NCBI GenBank assembly: GCA_028023455.1
Contig: JAQFVV010000032.1
Coordinates: 2,108,001 to 2,172,000 of the forward strand
DNA: 64,000 bases
Reading direction: 5' to 3'
From: Epiperipatus broadwayi
Taxonomy: Eukaryota; Onychophora; Udeonychophora; Euonychophora; Peripatidae
Shown: piece after piece, positions 36,607 through 49,260 of the stretch
Layout of the letters: the number at the start of each line of letters is the position of its first letter
How positions within the stretch are numbered: the stretch's first letter is position 1
Program-made: the position numbers and the translations under genes
Notes under the pieces: generated by a model
The model's database searches: none
Told to the model about the DNA's origin: nothing
What the model saw: only the letters and a program-made list of their open reading frames with translations

Positions 36607-36794
36607 TGGACTATTTCTGCCATCTAATATGTGTTTTGAATGCCTTTAGAAAAATTTAACTTTATTTAAATATTCCAAATACATTCAACTGTTAGTAATA
36701 GCATATCAAACAGTGAATGTATTTGGAATATTTAAATAAAGTTAAATTTTTCTAAAGACATACAATACGCATATTAGATGATGGAAATAGTCCA
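36607..36794. mobile_element. Hairpin MITE (188 bases)
   Basis: The ends TGGACTATTTC and GAAATAGTCCA are inverted. The arms continue for about 85 bases with only a few mismatches (for example AAATTTAACTTTATTTAAA on both sides) around a loop of about 18 bases. No target duplication can be fixed. Noncoding. Transcribed within the Rel intron it would fold into a long hairpin RNA. Confidence 0.6.
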
Positions 36795-39700
36795 TCACAA
36801 ACCTTCAGGAAAATATCCAGTTATATAGTTGCTCAGTATTTTAAAAAAATACCATTTAATTTTTAATGCTTGATATTTACATATTGATATATTCTTTGAA
36901 CCAATTTATAACAACTATTACAATTTTTAATAGCTTTAAAATTTATTTTAATAGTTTATGCATAATTCTTTAAACCCATAGATAATTGTGTATGATTTTA
37001 AAATGCTTAGTTTTAGGGATATCATTACCTTGAAATGTTAACAAGTTAATTGTAAAAATGTTAAGAGTAAAACTACCTTAAATTAACTATTAGTATGTTA
37101 AAAAATCAATATTAGAGATAAAATCTAAAGACAAGTTTAAATCTTTAATGTCAAGTTATTAATATTTAAATGACCTGTTAATAATGCATTTTTATTTAAA
37201 CAATTTTGTTAATAAAAATTATGCCTTATCTAATGATAATTGAGATAAAAATTAGTTAATTTAATTAATTTTTAAACTAGTTAATTGAAGAAGATAAATA
37301 ATTAATTTTATTAATTAATCTATCTATTTTAAAGTAAAAAAAATGTAATAGTGTGTGAGAATGCATGATGTATAAAATTTTATCTTAACTGCTTTGTTAG
37401 TTTAATGTTAAAAATTATTTTTAAGTCTTTGTTTTAAAAAATATTATTTAAAAATGTTCTGGGAGCTTAAATTAGTTAAACAATGTAAATATGCTTAAAG
37501 AAATAGTGCAAAATAATATTATATTTAAAATAATGTAATATGTTATGTGATATTTTATTCTTATTGTAATATATTTTTGGTTTTTCTAAATAATTTATTT
37601 TAAAGTTGTAATAATTAATTAATGTTTAGGCAGATATGTAAATTAGTTTATTTTTAGTAAATTTTTCCAGCATACTAATCAATTTGTAAAGTTTAATAAC
37701 TGCAAGTCAAAGGTGATATCAATTTCATTCATTAAAAAATCAGTCACATAACATAGATTATAAATAGAACTATGTACACTATCTCATCATACTCATGTAC
37801 TTGTTTTTCAGTTACTTCCTTGTTCATTTAATTGTTAAATTTTATTAAGTTTTAATTTCTTCTAATAAAATTTTGTTTGTCTTAAAAGTTAAATATGAAT
37901 TGTTAAATAATTTAGTCCAGGCTCAGAAGATTTAAACTAAAACTACCAATACTTGAAGTTTATATTACATAGAAACATGATGGAAAGATCAACAAAACTA
38001 TTTAATAATTATATTATTTTTATATGACTTATGCACTTTGATGGATTTCTGCATAAAACATCACTGCTGCATAAGAACTTTTATTGATTAATAATTTACT
38101 TGTTAAAAATAAATATTATAAATAAATTTATTCCATCTGGAAATATTAAGACTGCTAAAAACTTTAGACTATTTAAATATTTTTCACCAGTTTTATTTAA
38201 GAAGAAAAATATTTTTGCCTAAAAGGTTCAATTTTGAAAGGTTTTCTTTGGATACATCATTAGAAATGATAGACTATTAAATTCCAGCTTGCAGAACCTG
38301 CCTGATGATAGCGGGAAGTTATGTGCATTAATTAAATTTAATTATGCTCTGACAAGGAAATATTTAATTTAGTTTAAACTGATACTTCTTTGAATCATTG
38401 AAATGTATTTTAAATATACATTAAGAATAAATGACTTTTTAAATTTATTATAATGTATGTTTTATTATTCAAATACACTGATTTTAAAAAGGATAATATT
38501 CATTTATTTAACAAAATGAATTATTTTTAATTCTATTACATTTAAAATGACATTTTCTACTATTGGTATCCGCAGAATGGAAGCTGATCACTCACCGATA
38601 TTGTTATTATATTTAATTCAACAAAAGAAAAAATATTTACCAGAATTAATAAAGATAAATTTAATGACTTTTGTTACTTCATAGCTTATTCAATTACAAG
38701 ATACAATTGAAAAATAATATTCCTTGATATTAGAGAATAATGTTTTCAGTTTTATTATTATCTTTAAATTATTTGCTTTGCTCTGCAGCAACTAGGTAAG
38801 TTGTATTGCAGATAATTTAAACATGAATGCTCCTGAAATAATTTCATTTAAGTATTATAAACTTATCTTGTTTTGTTATAAACATCTACATTTCTCTCAT
38901 TATTATTAGTCAAGAATGCTCTATGACAGAATAATTATTTCTCAAAGAAAAAATGTTTGTCAATTTTATCAATATGTGCTTTTCAAAAAGATAAGAATTT
39001 AATAATTTAATATAATATTGTATGATAAATTAAAGATGCTTTGTTTACGTGTGTTTATTTAAAAATATATTTTGCAAAAATTAAATGGCCATAAAAATGT
39101 TCTTGTGCTAGGGCTGTATGGCAAGTTAATGCTTAAGGTTTGTGATAAAGTGTTTTACGTATAATTTGAATTTTGCTATATATAAATAATATTGAAAAAT
39201 CTATGGTGTTTTCAGAATGGTATTTACAGTGCCTATATCCTGTTGAATGTTTAGAACACCAAGGATGCAGGACTGATTATAAGTCACAGTATTTATGATA
39301 CTGTATTAAGCTGCATTTATGTAAAAGTTCTCATACTGTTTCTATTTTATTATATTGTTTTAAAAGCGTTATATTTAATCCTTTTTTAATGAAGTTATTT
39401 ATTTAAATGAATATGCTAATAATAAACATAATAGATTAGACTTTATTGCTTATTTTTTGCCATAATTTATTTTATTAAGCTATATTTGATCATAATTATT
39501 TATATTATTGGTTTTACATATTTTCTGTTGTATTATTTAAGATATTGTAGTGTTAGTCTCTCTTGGTTATGATGTATATTCCCATCTTGTTAGTGTTTTC
39601 AGATTGTAGCAATGTCTCTCTCCTATGCCATATTTTCTGTGAATTACATTTTGTCTCATATTTAAGCACAAAATGCTTTATTTAAAGCAAATATTATTAT

Positions 39701-40727
39701 TCATATTGTACATTTTGAAGGTTCATTCTCATTATGTATATGTCTTGAAATAAAGTCCTAGCTTGTATAGTGCCCTCAGATGCAGATACCTCTTTCCTTG
39801 AGTTTATGCCATCACTTGCTTTTTGCTTTACCTTATTATCCCAAATACAAATTTATTTATAATGCATTTTTGTATAAAGCCATGTGTAGTTTACTGCTAT
39901 GACTTTATTATGGCAATTGATATATTTTGTTAGTGCTGATAAATGTCATATTTTCAGTTGCACTCTTGGTTCAATCAGAACGTAGATTGTTAATTATTTG
40001 ATGTTTAGATCTTGTTTCTGTGCTTTGTCAGTATTTCAGGATGTAAAGCTGATCAGCATTTAATTTAAAAATTAAAATTATATTTGACAGCAATAAATAA
40101 TATACATCTCCTTAAACAGTTATTTCACTGCTGGATTGGTAATATTTGAAAGGTATTAAATACATTCATAGGGAATAATATAATGGAATAGTTATGCTGG
40201 AAATTGAGAACTTATGATAATACTGATATTGCAGAAAATTTCATTAACCAGCAAATAATGATTTTCATTTATTTTATTTTCATTCATTCATTTGTAAACC
40301 TTACAGTTATAATTTGCCTATATTGTAAGACATTAAAGTTTTTGTATGTTAAGTGTCTTTATTGACAAAATAAATGTTATTTTTATTGTTAATTTTTTTG
40401 TTGAGTATTTATCATCATTCACATATATATTATTCAGAAATCTAAATATTACAAGGTTTATTATAAATTTATCTTTAATTAAATGTATTGAGAGTATATG
40501 AACGTAACTTATTTGATATGAGTCATTTTATTATAAGTGCATCTCAGATGTAAAGAAAGCATCTAAGAAATAGTTTATTTTGTTTGCTTACTATTAAAGG
40601 ATCACTATTACCAATTTTATTCGTTAGATCATTACTGATTTTGTGTTGAAATCATTTTAATTCATTTAGAAAATTGTTTTTGATTCTTCATTATAAACTT
40701 AAATGATAGAATTGTTTAATTTAAGTT
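36795..40727. other. AT-rich intronic DNA, no feature seen
   Basis: About 3.9 kb of AT-rich sequence, unusually free of recognisable transposon remnants for this window. No exon signals found. Confidence 0.45.
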
Positions 40728-40736
40728 GAAAAGTAG

Positions 40737-40843
40737 TCGAGTGTTGTTAGCCGAGAGGTCATCGCATCCGCCTTGCAAGCGAGTAGTTGGTTGCAGACAG
40801 TTGTGGGTTCACGTCCCGGCTGATGCCATGACATATGAGAAAA
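40737..40843 (+). repeat. tRNA-derived SINE with target duplication
   Basis: An A box (TAGCCGAGAGG) and B box (GGTTCACGTCC) are spaced as in a class II tRNA with a long variable arm (Ser/Leu type). The anticodon loop reads CTTGCAA (anticodon TGC), with a 4-of-5 paired stem. The T stem pairs at 4 of 5 and the acceptor stem at 6 of 7 with several G-U pairs. An A-rich tail follows. AAAAGTAGT occurs at 40728-40736 and again at 40844-40852, a 9-bp target duplication, so the piece was retroposed rather than being a resident tRNA gene. There is no T-run terminator. Confidence 0.65.
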
Positions 40844-40852
40844 AAAAGTAGT

Positions 40853-41879
40853 TGTATAGAATGTATTAATATGGTATCCTGAGTGCCATAAAATCACTTA
40901 TCCACTCAGTATATCAGAATGCTTTCCTAATAAGTTATTTTATTCTAAATTAAAGAGTGTATCATGTTTCTTTTTAATAATTAAAATCATCATTATTATT
41001 ATTGTAATTGGGAGAGATATTATCTTAAGGGTAAGAGTATATCCCACCATGTTATTAATAGGATCACATTCTTGTCTAATAATCCTAAATAAAAATAAAG
41101 CTGACATTAATTATTTAAAAGAACCCCGAGATATTAATTACAGAAGAGTATTAAAGAAATTTTTTTTTAATTCAAAGCAAAATTGTCTTAAGAAAGATCA
41201 CTGTGGTAAAACATAAGACATGCCCCTGTTTTTATGAAAAAAATTTATTTGATAAAATGGTAGTAATATGCTTGTTCGATGTGCTGATTGCAAAAAGGTG
41301 TTGTAGGTTGAGAATTTTTAATATAACCTAACCCTTTAATGACATATGCTTCCAATAATATGATCTATTATAATTTATAAGAGTAATAAAAGTCTTCTCT
41401 TTAATTTTACTAAATGTTGTTTTTGCTTTAATAATGCTTATATATTGTTGCTATTTATCCTTATTGATCTATTCTTGAAGCATATTGCATTCTGAAACCC
41501 TCTGAGCTTAGCCAATATTATCATTTAATATAACATATACTTATTGAGATGGTTATATGCGTTGCGGCATTCTATCTAGTGAGAGACATTAGTTGCATCA
41601 TTTTTATTATTATTTATAAAGGTTATAATTTGTATATCGCCAACAGAGTGCCTAATTGATATCTTTACATGAGTGCTATTGCTATAAACAATTGATATGC
41701 CCTCTGACCATATCATTCAAAAATTTATTTATTTATTACTGCATAAATTATCAAATACTATGACTAGAGAGTAGATCAATGACTTGTGGAAACAGTATTT
41801 GATTGTCTATCATATTGTATAACATTATATAATTATTACACATTCCTCAAAAGTGTGATGTATAATATTCCATTAATGT
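40853..41879. other. AT-rich intronic DNA, no feature seen
   Basis: No recognisable coding sequence, splice-bounded exon or repeat edge. Confidence 0.4.
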
Positions 41880-42150
41880 GTCACATGAATACCTTTTCTT
41901 ATTCTTGCACAGGCTGTTAAAGCAATAGCTAATTTTTCTGCACAATAGTGCCATCTAATGCAAGCTCTAATAATTAAAAGATGCTAGAAGATTGTGATTT
42001 ATTTATTTCTATTCTGTACCTTCTCATTCAATATCCTCAGATTAGTTTCTAAAACTTATGGCTTTCATCACTGATATTCCTTGGATTTGAAAGGAGCGAG
42101 CCTGAATCTTTGAATTAAATGCACTTCTTCAGCTTGGTTAACTAAAAAAC
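41880..42150 (+). repeat. Partial copy of the inverted-repeat element at 42218-42815
   Basis: Direct repeat of 42318-42560: both have TCACATGA, a segment with ATAGTG.CATCTA.TGCAAG, GATGCTAGAAGATTGTG, then a shared loop region (TTAGTTTCTA and CCTTGGAT). It represents one arm and part of the loop. Confidence 0.5.
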
Positions 42151-42217
42151 TATTCACCCCCAAAATAAAAACAATAATGATTACAATCCAAACTAAATTT
42201 TTTTGACTAATCATACA

Positions 42218-42815
42218 GATCTGAATTCAGTTCAATATATATATATATATTGGTGTCTCTTTAATAATCATAGACACCATTAACCTTTGGCTAGGATTGG
42301 TATTAACCATTAAAATATCACATGATTATCTTTTTTCATGTTTACACAAGTTGTTAAAAGAGAAGCAAATTTTTCTATAAAATAGTGTCATCTAGTGCAA
42401 GTTTTAATAATCAACAGATGCTAGAAGATTGTGCATTTTAATCCTTATTTAGTGCCTTCTCAGCCAAAATCCCCAGACTAGTTTCTAGCTTATTTCTTTC
42501 ACTAGTGAGAAGCCTTGGATCTAATGCACTCTTAAAGAAACTAGTTTGGGGATATTGGATGAGATGTTGTTGGATAGGGATTTAAATTCACAACCTTCTA
42601 ACATCTATTGATTATTAAAGCTTTTACTAGGTGGCACTATTATATAAAAAAAATTGTTACTGTTTTAACAGCTTGTGTAAGCATAAGAAAAAGGGGTCAT
42701 GTGATATTGTAATGGTTTACAATGAATCCTAGCTAAAAAATAATAGTGACTATATGATTAGTAAAAGTACACTAAAATGTATTGATACTAAATTGGATTC
42801 AGATTTTTATGACTC
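42218..42815. mobile_element. Long inverted-repeat MITE (about 600 bases)
   Basis: The left arm 42218-42434 and right arm 42589-42815 are inverted copies (about 75-80% identity). The outer parts CAGATCTGAATTCAGTT against AAATTGGATTCAGATTT match, and the inner parts carry CACATGATTATC and TAGTG.CATCTAGTGCAAG. The loop of about 155 bases is also shared with the partial copy at 41880. There is no coding sequence. Confidence 0.5.
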
Positions 42816-43036
42816 TACAATAAAATTAGTTTGAATTGAAAATATTATTGTGTTTTCATTTTGGGCTTATAGCTTTATAGTTACCAAAAAAAAAAAAAAG
42901 ATAAAAGATGGATGCTAGAAAAGTTCATTATATCCAAAAATTCATATGCACTGCTACTAGACCCAAGTCTTCTCCTCACTGATGAAAATCATAAACTAAA
43001 ACCTAGTCTGAGCACACTGGATAGAATTAAAAGGCA

Positions 43037-43105
43037 TACCTTCTAGTATATATTGATTACAAGAGATTGTCCTACATGGCACTATTATTTAGAAAAATTT
43101 GCTAT
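43037..43105 (-). repeat. Fragment of the same inverted-repeat family
   Basis: Matches the right arm at 42592-42660 (ACCTTCTA, TATTGATTA and GGCACTATTAT), with the same orientation as that arm. Fourth piece of this family within 1.3 kb. Confidence 0.45.
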
Positions 43106-43776
43106 TGTTTATTCTAATGTGGACAGAATTGTTTCCCCTCCATTAACAGGTCTTTATAGTATTGAGAAAAAAACTTTAAAACCATACAAATGTGATTTTG
43201 ATTATGAATATATTTTAAAAGAAATCAGGCTATAATTTCTAATGGGAGATTTTGGTCTTTAAACCGCTATCTCCATGGCAGAAGATTGTTTTGAGAAATA
43301 AATATACAATGAGAGAGGTGTAAAGTATGGACTTCTTTAACATGAATGCTGTGAATTAATTTGATTGGTTACATATATCACTCGACTCCAGTATAAAACA
43401 TAATTATCACAAATATAGTAACAGTAGCAAACTCTTCATACATTGATGTTTTGATGGTTTTACACGTATGCAATACCAAGATTAGAATTGAAGTGAGTAA
43501 AGCATATTTTTTTGTAGAACCTGGACTTACTAAAAAAGTACATTAATATAATTTGCTTTCAGAATTATGTATTCAACAGCTGATTGAAAGAATACTTTTG
43601 TTTCAGCTTTTAATTAAAAATAATGTCAGCAACATATTATTTTGATTGTTGTTGAATATTGACCAATTATTAGTTAAACACCATTTGGATTTTGATTGTG
43701 TCATGAGGCCAAATATTTTAAAAACAATGGAACAGAACTAGTAGTTTTTTTAATGTCTTCAAAATCTTTACATACA
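43106..43776. other. AT-rich intronic DNA, no feature seen
   Basis: Nothing recognised between the MITE cluster and the long repeat element. Confidence 0.4.
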
Positions 43777-43782
43777 GTATAC

Positions 43783-46054
43783 TGTGCCGGTCGATGTTCA
43801 CGTAACAAGATCTAGCATCTAGGCAAAAGTACCTCGAATCCAATCGTGCGCAAGATACACAGGTCAGGAACACTCATGAACTCTGCCCTATTTACCTATT
43901 TCCCAGATCTATAACATTATAAGCAACAATCCCGATGACATCGATTAATTTACTTCTCACCCGCCGGCATCGATCATCGGAGACACAAAAAAGACTCTAG
44001 GCTAAACTTATATGATAGAATAACTTAATAACTAGCTATATTTTATGAGCAATGAAGGCTCGCAACCTAGCATATTAATTATTTATTGAGCGGAGATCAT
44101 CTAGTCATATTTAGCATAAGTAATAACTTAATATATTATCTTAACTAAAAGAAAGCAATGGTTCGAGTTTGATATATATATTTAAAATTTATTAATAACA
44201 AAATTATGTCGGGTTATTTAGCCGACGTTAGCCTCATGAGTATTATATATATGTGTTTGATTCATATTTAACGATAACATTACAATTGCGGCTATGCCAA
44301 TAATATATATGTGTGATTTAATAAATTAGCGCTATTGGAATACATTACTAGAATCCTATTGCACCCCCAGAGACGAAAAGAGCATTTACTTAATTTGAAA
44401 AAAATAATAATAATTTTACAAGCCGATATTTGAGTTATAGATAATTAATGCACGGGATGGGTAACGAATAATTATATAAATGATACTAAATCTATCGCAT
44501 TAATACTTATATTAAACTAATGGAAATATGTCTGTTTAAAGAAATCATTTCATTACGGCTTATGAATACTTCTGGGCGACTAATAAGACACTGAAAGGCG
44601 GTGCGTGCATGGCGGCTGATTGGATTGGTCCAATTATGGATCCTGGAGTGTGCTTCATGAATTTTTAATAACGAAGTGGACTGATTTTCTCTGCAAGCGT
44701 AGGCAGAGTCGGTTTGATGAATGAAAGAGTCCAAGATTCCCGGGAATGAAGTACAGACGAATCATGGATGACGAAGAGTGGTCGGCAATGTCATTATCAG
44801 GCTGGATTTTCCAGAGCGATCCCCGTATAAAGCATGCACATAAGACCTAGAATGTCCCCAGGGTGGGTTTACAGCCTGGTTTAAGGACATAGAGAACGAC
44901 GATGGGGCCCGACTTCGCGGATGCCTCCATGTGAGAAAGAAGCACAAATATATATATATATATGAAATGGCCTTTATGCATGTAACGCTTAACAATATAA
45001 TATATAAATATAATTCTAAAGATTAAAGATTATCGAAACATATTTATTGCCCACAAATTATGAAATATTCAGCGTAATGATATGGCTTCACTAAGCAAAC
45101 ATGGATAATAATTATACTTAAATATAAAACTAAGCTCTTAAGATCCCCCTCCCCCTTACATTATGTTACTTAATATTATTCATTACTTTTTACACATTTA
45201 ATAAATCTCAATTTTGGTTAATCAATGCCCTTGTGAAAATATATAAATGATTACAAATTAAGTGGGTGGTGGTAATAGCTAAGATGGGTTTTACATATAT
45301 AATATAATTTTAAGAATAAAAGATAGTGCATTATTTAGGAAGGAGAATGTGAAAAACAGATGTCAAATCTGTTTTTCTACAGTAAACATGAAAAATATAA
45401 TTAGTTTATTTATCTAAAATCGCGAGCACCTGCGCAAGTCGAATAAGACTTGTTTTGATCAAATTATAAATTATTTACCCAGTAAATGATGGGTGGGGAA
45501 ACGAAAATGAATTATATGCTGGCTATTTTAGAATACTATTGGCATTTATTTTAAAATATAAATACATAAATGTAAATGAAAATTATTTGCCGCTTGGAAT
45601 TAAAAGAAAAGGAAAAACATTTTATAGGAGGCTTAATATAGATTAGTTATATAGAGTTATACGAATACATATTTTGAAGACATTTAAAATAGATGATTTA
45701 AATTATAAATATTACAGAGAAGGCAGGATTTAGGAATTATAAGCGGTCAAAGTTCTTTTACCTTGATTATTTGGAAGAGCGTTTCACTAGGAATCAGTCC
45801 ATCGGTATTATTTCACTAGATCTAGGGTAGCATTATTATTTGAAAGATAGCACTTCCCTTTCACTGGAAAAATACATAAAGTTCAGTAGTACAGGATGCA
45901 GAGCTTCGTTCATGGGAACAGCATATTAGAATGAAGGGACAAGGTGAAATTTCCTACTCACGACACATTGAGTGAGAATTAAAACTGGCGTGGAATATGT
46001 ATAACAACATAGTTATTTAATGGTCTCCTCTTCCTTGTGGATTCAAATCCAGCA
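43783..46054 (+). repeat. 2.3 kb long terminal repeat, left copy
   Basis: GC-richer than the flanks, especially at 43783-44000 and 44540-44940. It lacks a 29-base insertion near 50237 that is present in the right copy, and lacks six bases near 43793. No protein domain recognised. The short minus-strand frames at 44507-44995 recur in the right copy simply because the two copies are nearly identical. Confidence 0.6.
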
Positions 46055-46815
46055 GTATATATACTTTTATTTTGAAGCTGTAACTTAGCAACTACTGCTA
46101 GACCTGAGGCAGTTTAAGTACTTAAGTTTCATCTGGAATAGTATGACCGGATACTCTTATCTAGTAAGATGTTTGAAACAATGCAAGTTTGTTATCAGTT
46201 TCTCAAACGATTGTTTTAAAATATGATTTTAAAACAAGCTAGCGTGGACAATTTCCACTAATAGGTTTATTTTATTATTAGCAATTTGTAATCTTTTACT
46301 TTAATCTAAGGGGTCTTCCGGGTAATTGTTTTTCTAGAGACTTTTTAACAAGATTGCATAATTTCTGAGTACAAAATTATATGAAAAAATAATGTTTCAT
46401 ATATAATACCTTATATATATAATATAACTATTAATACATTCGCAATCTCCTACACTGAAATATATAGATATTTATTATTTACGCCCCCATACACATGAGA
46501 ATATTATTATTAAATAAAATATTTTTAAATTAAAATACATACGTTTACATTATTTATGTTATAATACTGAGCAAAGAAATATATATATTATTAGCTATGC
46601 ATATATGTGCGTAAAGGCGGGTTTGAATACAGTTAGGTGGTAGGAGATTGGATGTGGGCTGTGAAGCAGGATCTGAGCATCAGATCATCTGCTTCATTTT
46701 CCTGAACTTACCAAAAAAAAAAAAATGAAAAAATGTTTAAAAAAGAAAAAAAAAGCTTTTACTTGATGTCCAGGTAACTAAAGAACAACTTTGGATTGGC
46801 GATGTATCTAAAAGG
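46055..46815 (+). other. LARD-like element, start of interior
   Basis: AT-rich, with a GC-richer patch at 46610-46705. No TGG-starting primer-binding site complementary to a known tRNA end was seen after 46054. Confidence 0.35.
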
Positions 46816-47152
46816 AATTTTATGACTTTCATTTATGATAGAATAACTCTCTGCTATATTAGAAATTTATGACTTTCATTTAAGATAGAATACCCTCTCT
46901 GCTATATTAGGCATTTTATGACTTTCATTTATGATAGAATACCCTCTCTGCTATATTAGAAATTTTATGACTTATTTATGGTAGAATACCTCTCTGCTAT
47001 GTTAGAAATTTTATGACTTTTATTTATGATAAAATACTTCTCTGCTATATTAGAAATTTTATGACTTTCATTTATGATAGAATACCCTAACTCTCTGCTA
47101 TATTAGAAATTTTATGACTTCTATTTATGATAGAATGCCCTCTCTGCTATGT
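46816..47152 (+). repeat. Minisatellite, 7 units of about 48 bases
   Basis: Unit of the form AATTTTATGACTTTCATTTA, then TGATAGAATACCCTCTCTGC and TATATTAGA, starting near 46816, 46864, 46913, 46962, 47007, 47055 and 47109. The units are 80-95% alike and differ by small indels (one has CCCTAA inserted). Confidence 0.85.
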
Positions 47153-47169
47153 TACTAGAAAAATTTTTT

Positions 47170-47331
47170 TTCACTGTCTTCAAAAAAAGCTGCTTGGTTA
47201 ACTAATTAACATAAGATAATAATAACAAACTATTATAATATATACAAATTATTCACTGTCTTCAAAAACTTCTTGATTAACTGATTAACATAAAATAATA
47301 AAAAAAACTATTATAACATATACAAATTATT
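47170..47331 (+). repeat. Tandem duplication, 2 units of about 82 bases
   Basis: TTCACTGTCTTCAAAAA opens both halves (47170 and 47252). Both contain TTAACATAA followed by AAACTATTATAA and end with ATACAAATTATT. It lies directly after the minisatellite. Confidence 0.75.
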
Positions 47332-47387
47332 ACAATCCTAAATCATTTACCATTGCATATCCATGTCGTCATGTTCTATCTGTCCAG

Positions 47388-47447
47388 CTTCTCCTCCCCC
47401 CATTCTACACTCTCTCCCTTGCTCTACTCTCCCCCTCCCGTACTCTA
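47388..47447 (+). other. Pyrimidine-rich tract
   Basis: About 60 bases almost all C or T, with CTCCTCCCCCC and CTCCCCCTCCC, in otherwise A/T-rich DNA. The complementary strand is a purine tract; a minus-strand primer or triplex-forming sequence is possible but unproven. Confidence 0.5.
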
Positions 47448-48113
47448 TCTATATTTATTTAAATGATTATTGCTATCCTATCCTACCTGTTATTTAATAT
47501 TGTTTCTAGATCTAGTTTTTACTGCGAAACATATATCTATACTGATTATTTACTATTTATCTCTTTAATGCAAAGTATATCATAAAAATTATTATAACTT
47601 CTACCTGGTAGTCTGTTTTTGGAGTTGTTCTTCAGCACCTGAAACATCTTAACAAAATGATTGATTAACGATTGCATTGATACACTTGATACACATATTT
47701 TGAACCAAAAAAAAACAACTCTATATAACTTTTATTATGAATCATTGCTTTTAAACTTTTTATTCTAAATAACTCTATCACCTATTGGCCAATTTATTTT
47801 GGTATTAATACCGGGCGCCAGCCAAAGGGATAGGGCTATATGTTCTGACCAGATGATCCGCTATTATTGGGTTGTATACTTTTCTAAGATCTATACTTAA
47901 ATAGTTATACATTTACAGCTTTAACAGAAAAAATTTATTATGGCTTTAGCACATATTTATATATATATATAAGAGACTGAAAGTGTAACAAAAACTGTCA
48001 TTATTTTATTTCATTGATTTGAGGCAGTTATATATGCATGAATATTATTAAAACATTTTCAAAAAAAATCTTCACATTTGCGATTATTTAGAATCTTTAT
48101 TTTATTTTTAACA

Positions 48114-49260
48114 GTGAAAGCATTTTAAAAGCTGTCACTTATTTAACTCTCTCAGACTTGGACATATTATAAATTTAAAATATTTATTTAAAAGATGTAT
48201 TAACACGGGAAAAATTTTTTTTATATTTAACATCATTATTTAAAACATTTATGGAAAAATTATATATTATTTAGCACACTCACTACTTATCTTTTTATCT
48301 TTAAATGTGAAAGCCCCTTAAAAGCGGACACTAATTTAATTCTCTCAGACTTGGAAATATTATTATTTGGGACATTTAAAAAAAATTATATAGAACATCA
48401 TTATTTAAAGCATTTATGAAAAATTATTACATATTATTATTTAGCGCACATTTCAAAACTTGGGCATATTATATTTATTTATAAGATATTTATTAAAATG
48501 GAAAAAGAATTATTATATATCTCAATATTATTATTCTGTATTGTACACACTTTATCTTCTTATTTTAAATGTGAAAGCCCCTTAAAAGCTATCACTATTT
48601 TATTACATTGTAAACTCGGAAATACTTTGTTATTTAAAATCATTTATGGAAACTTTTATATATATAAACACTACTACTTAGAACACATACTTTATTTTTA
48701 TTATAAATGTGAAGGCCCCTTAAAAGCTAACACTATTTTATCATACTGTAAACTCGAAAATACCTTATGTTATTAAAATCATTTATGGAAAATTATATAT
48801 ATAAAAACACTATTTAAAACATACTTTTTACTTTATTATTATAACTGTGGAGGCCCTTAAAACTACCACTATTTTATTTACGGGCATCCTGCATGTAATT
48901 TCACGTTTATGACCAAGAAACAAAAAACATTATACAACATCTTATTCACTTCTTTAAAAAAAAAACACATTTTATTTTATAAAAATGAGAGCCCCTTAAA
49001 AGCTGTCACTCTTTTATATCACTGGAAACTTACATGTATACGAAAACTATAAACATTATTTGGGAAAGCACTTCTTTATCTTTAATTAATATGAAATTAA
49101 AAGCCCCTTAAAAGCTGTTACTTCTCTTTACTTCTTTTTAAAAACTCACGAGAATTATACATGTAATGAACAAACATTATATAACATCATCATTATTCAA
49201 ATCATATATCATATACGTGAAAGAAAACAAAACAAAACTGCCACTATTTTATTTTATAGG
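48114..49260 (+). repeat. Irregular array of a GAAAGCCCCTTAAAAGC-type unit
   Basis: The core GTGAAAGCCCCTTAAAAGC, with a following cACTaTTTTAtt, recurs at about 48114, 48307, 48571, 48709, 48847, 48985, 49095 and 49217. The spacing varies from about 100 to 260 bases, and units often carry AACTCGGAAATA-like and ATTTATGGAAA parts. A 92-codon open frame at 48498-48776 spans two units and is itself internally repeated, so it is not taken as a gene. Confidence 0.7.

Noticed and set aside
40737-40830. Functional tRNA gene
   Set aside because: Stem mismatches, no T-run terminator, an A-rich tail and a target duplication indicate a retroposed SINE instead.
44507-44734. 75-codon minus-strand frame that recurs at 50348-50575
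   Set aside because: Its conservation only reflects the near-identity of the two 2.3 kb repeats; no start context, domain or codon-level constraint could be seen.
46816-47152. CRISPR-like array
   Set aside because: Units are contiguous minisatellite copies without unique spacers, in a eukaryotic intron.
48498-48776. 92-codon open frame
   Set aside because: It spans two units of a noncoding tandem array and repeats itself internally.
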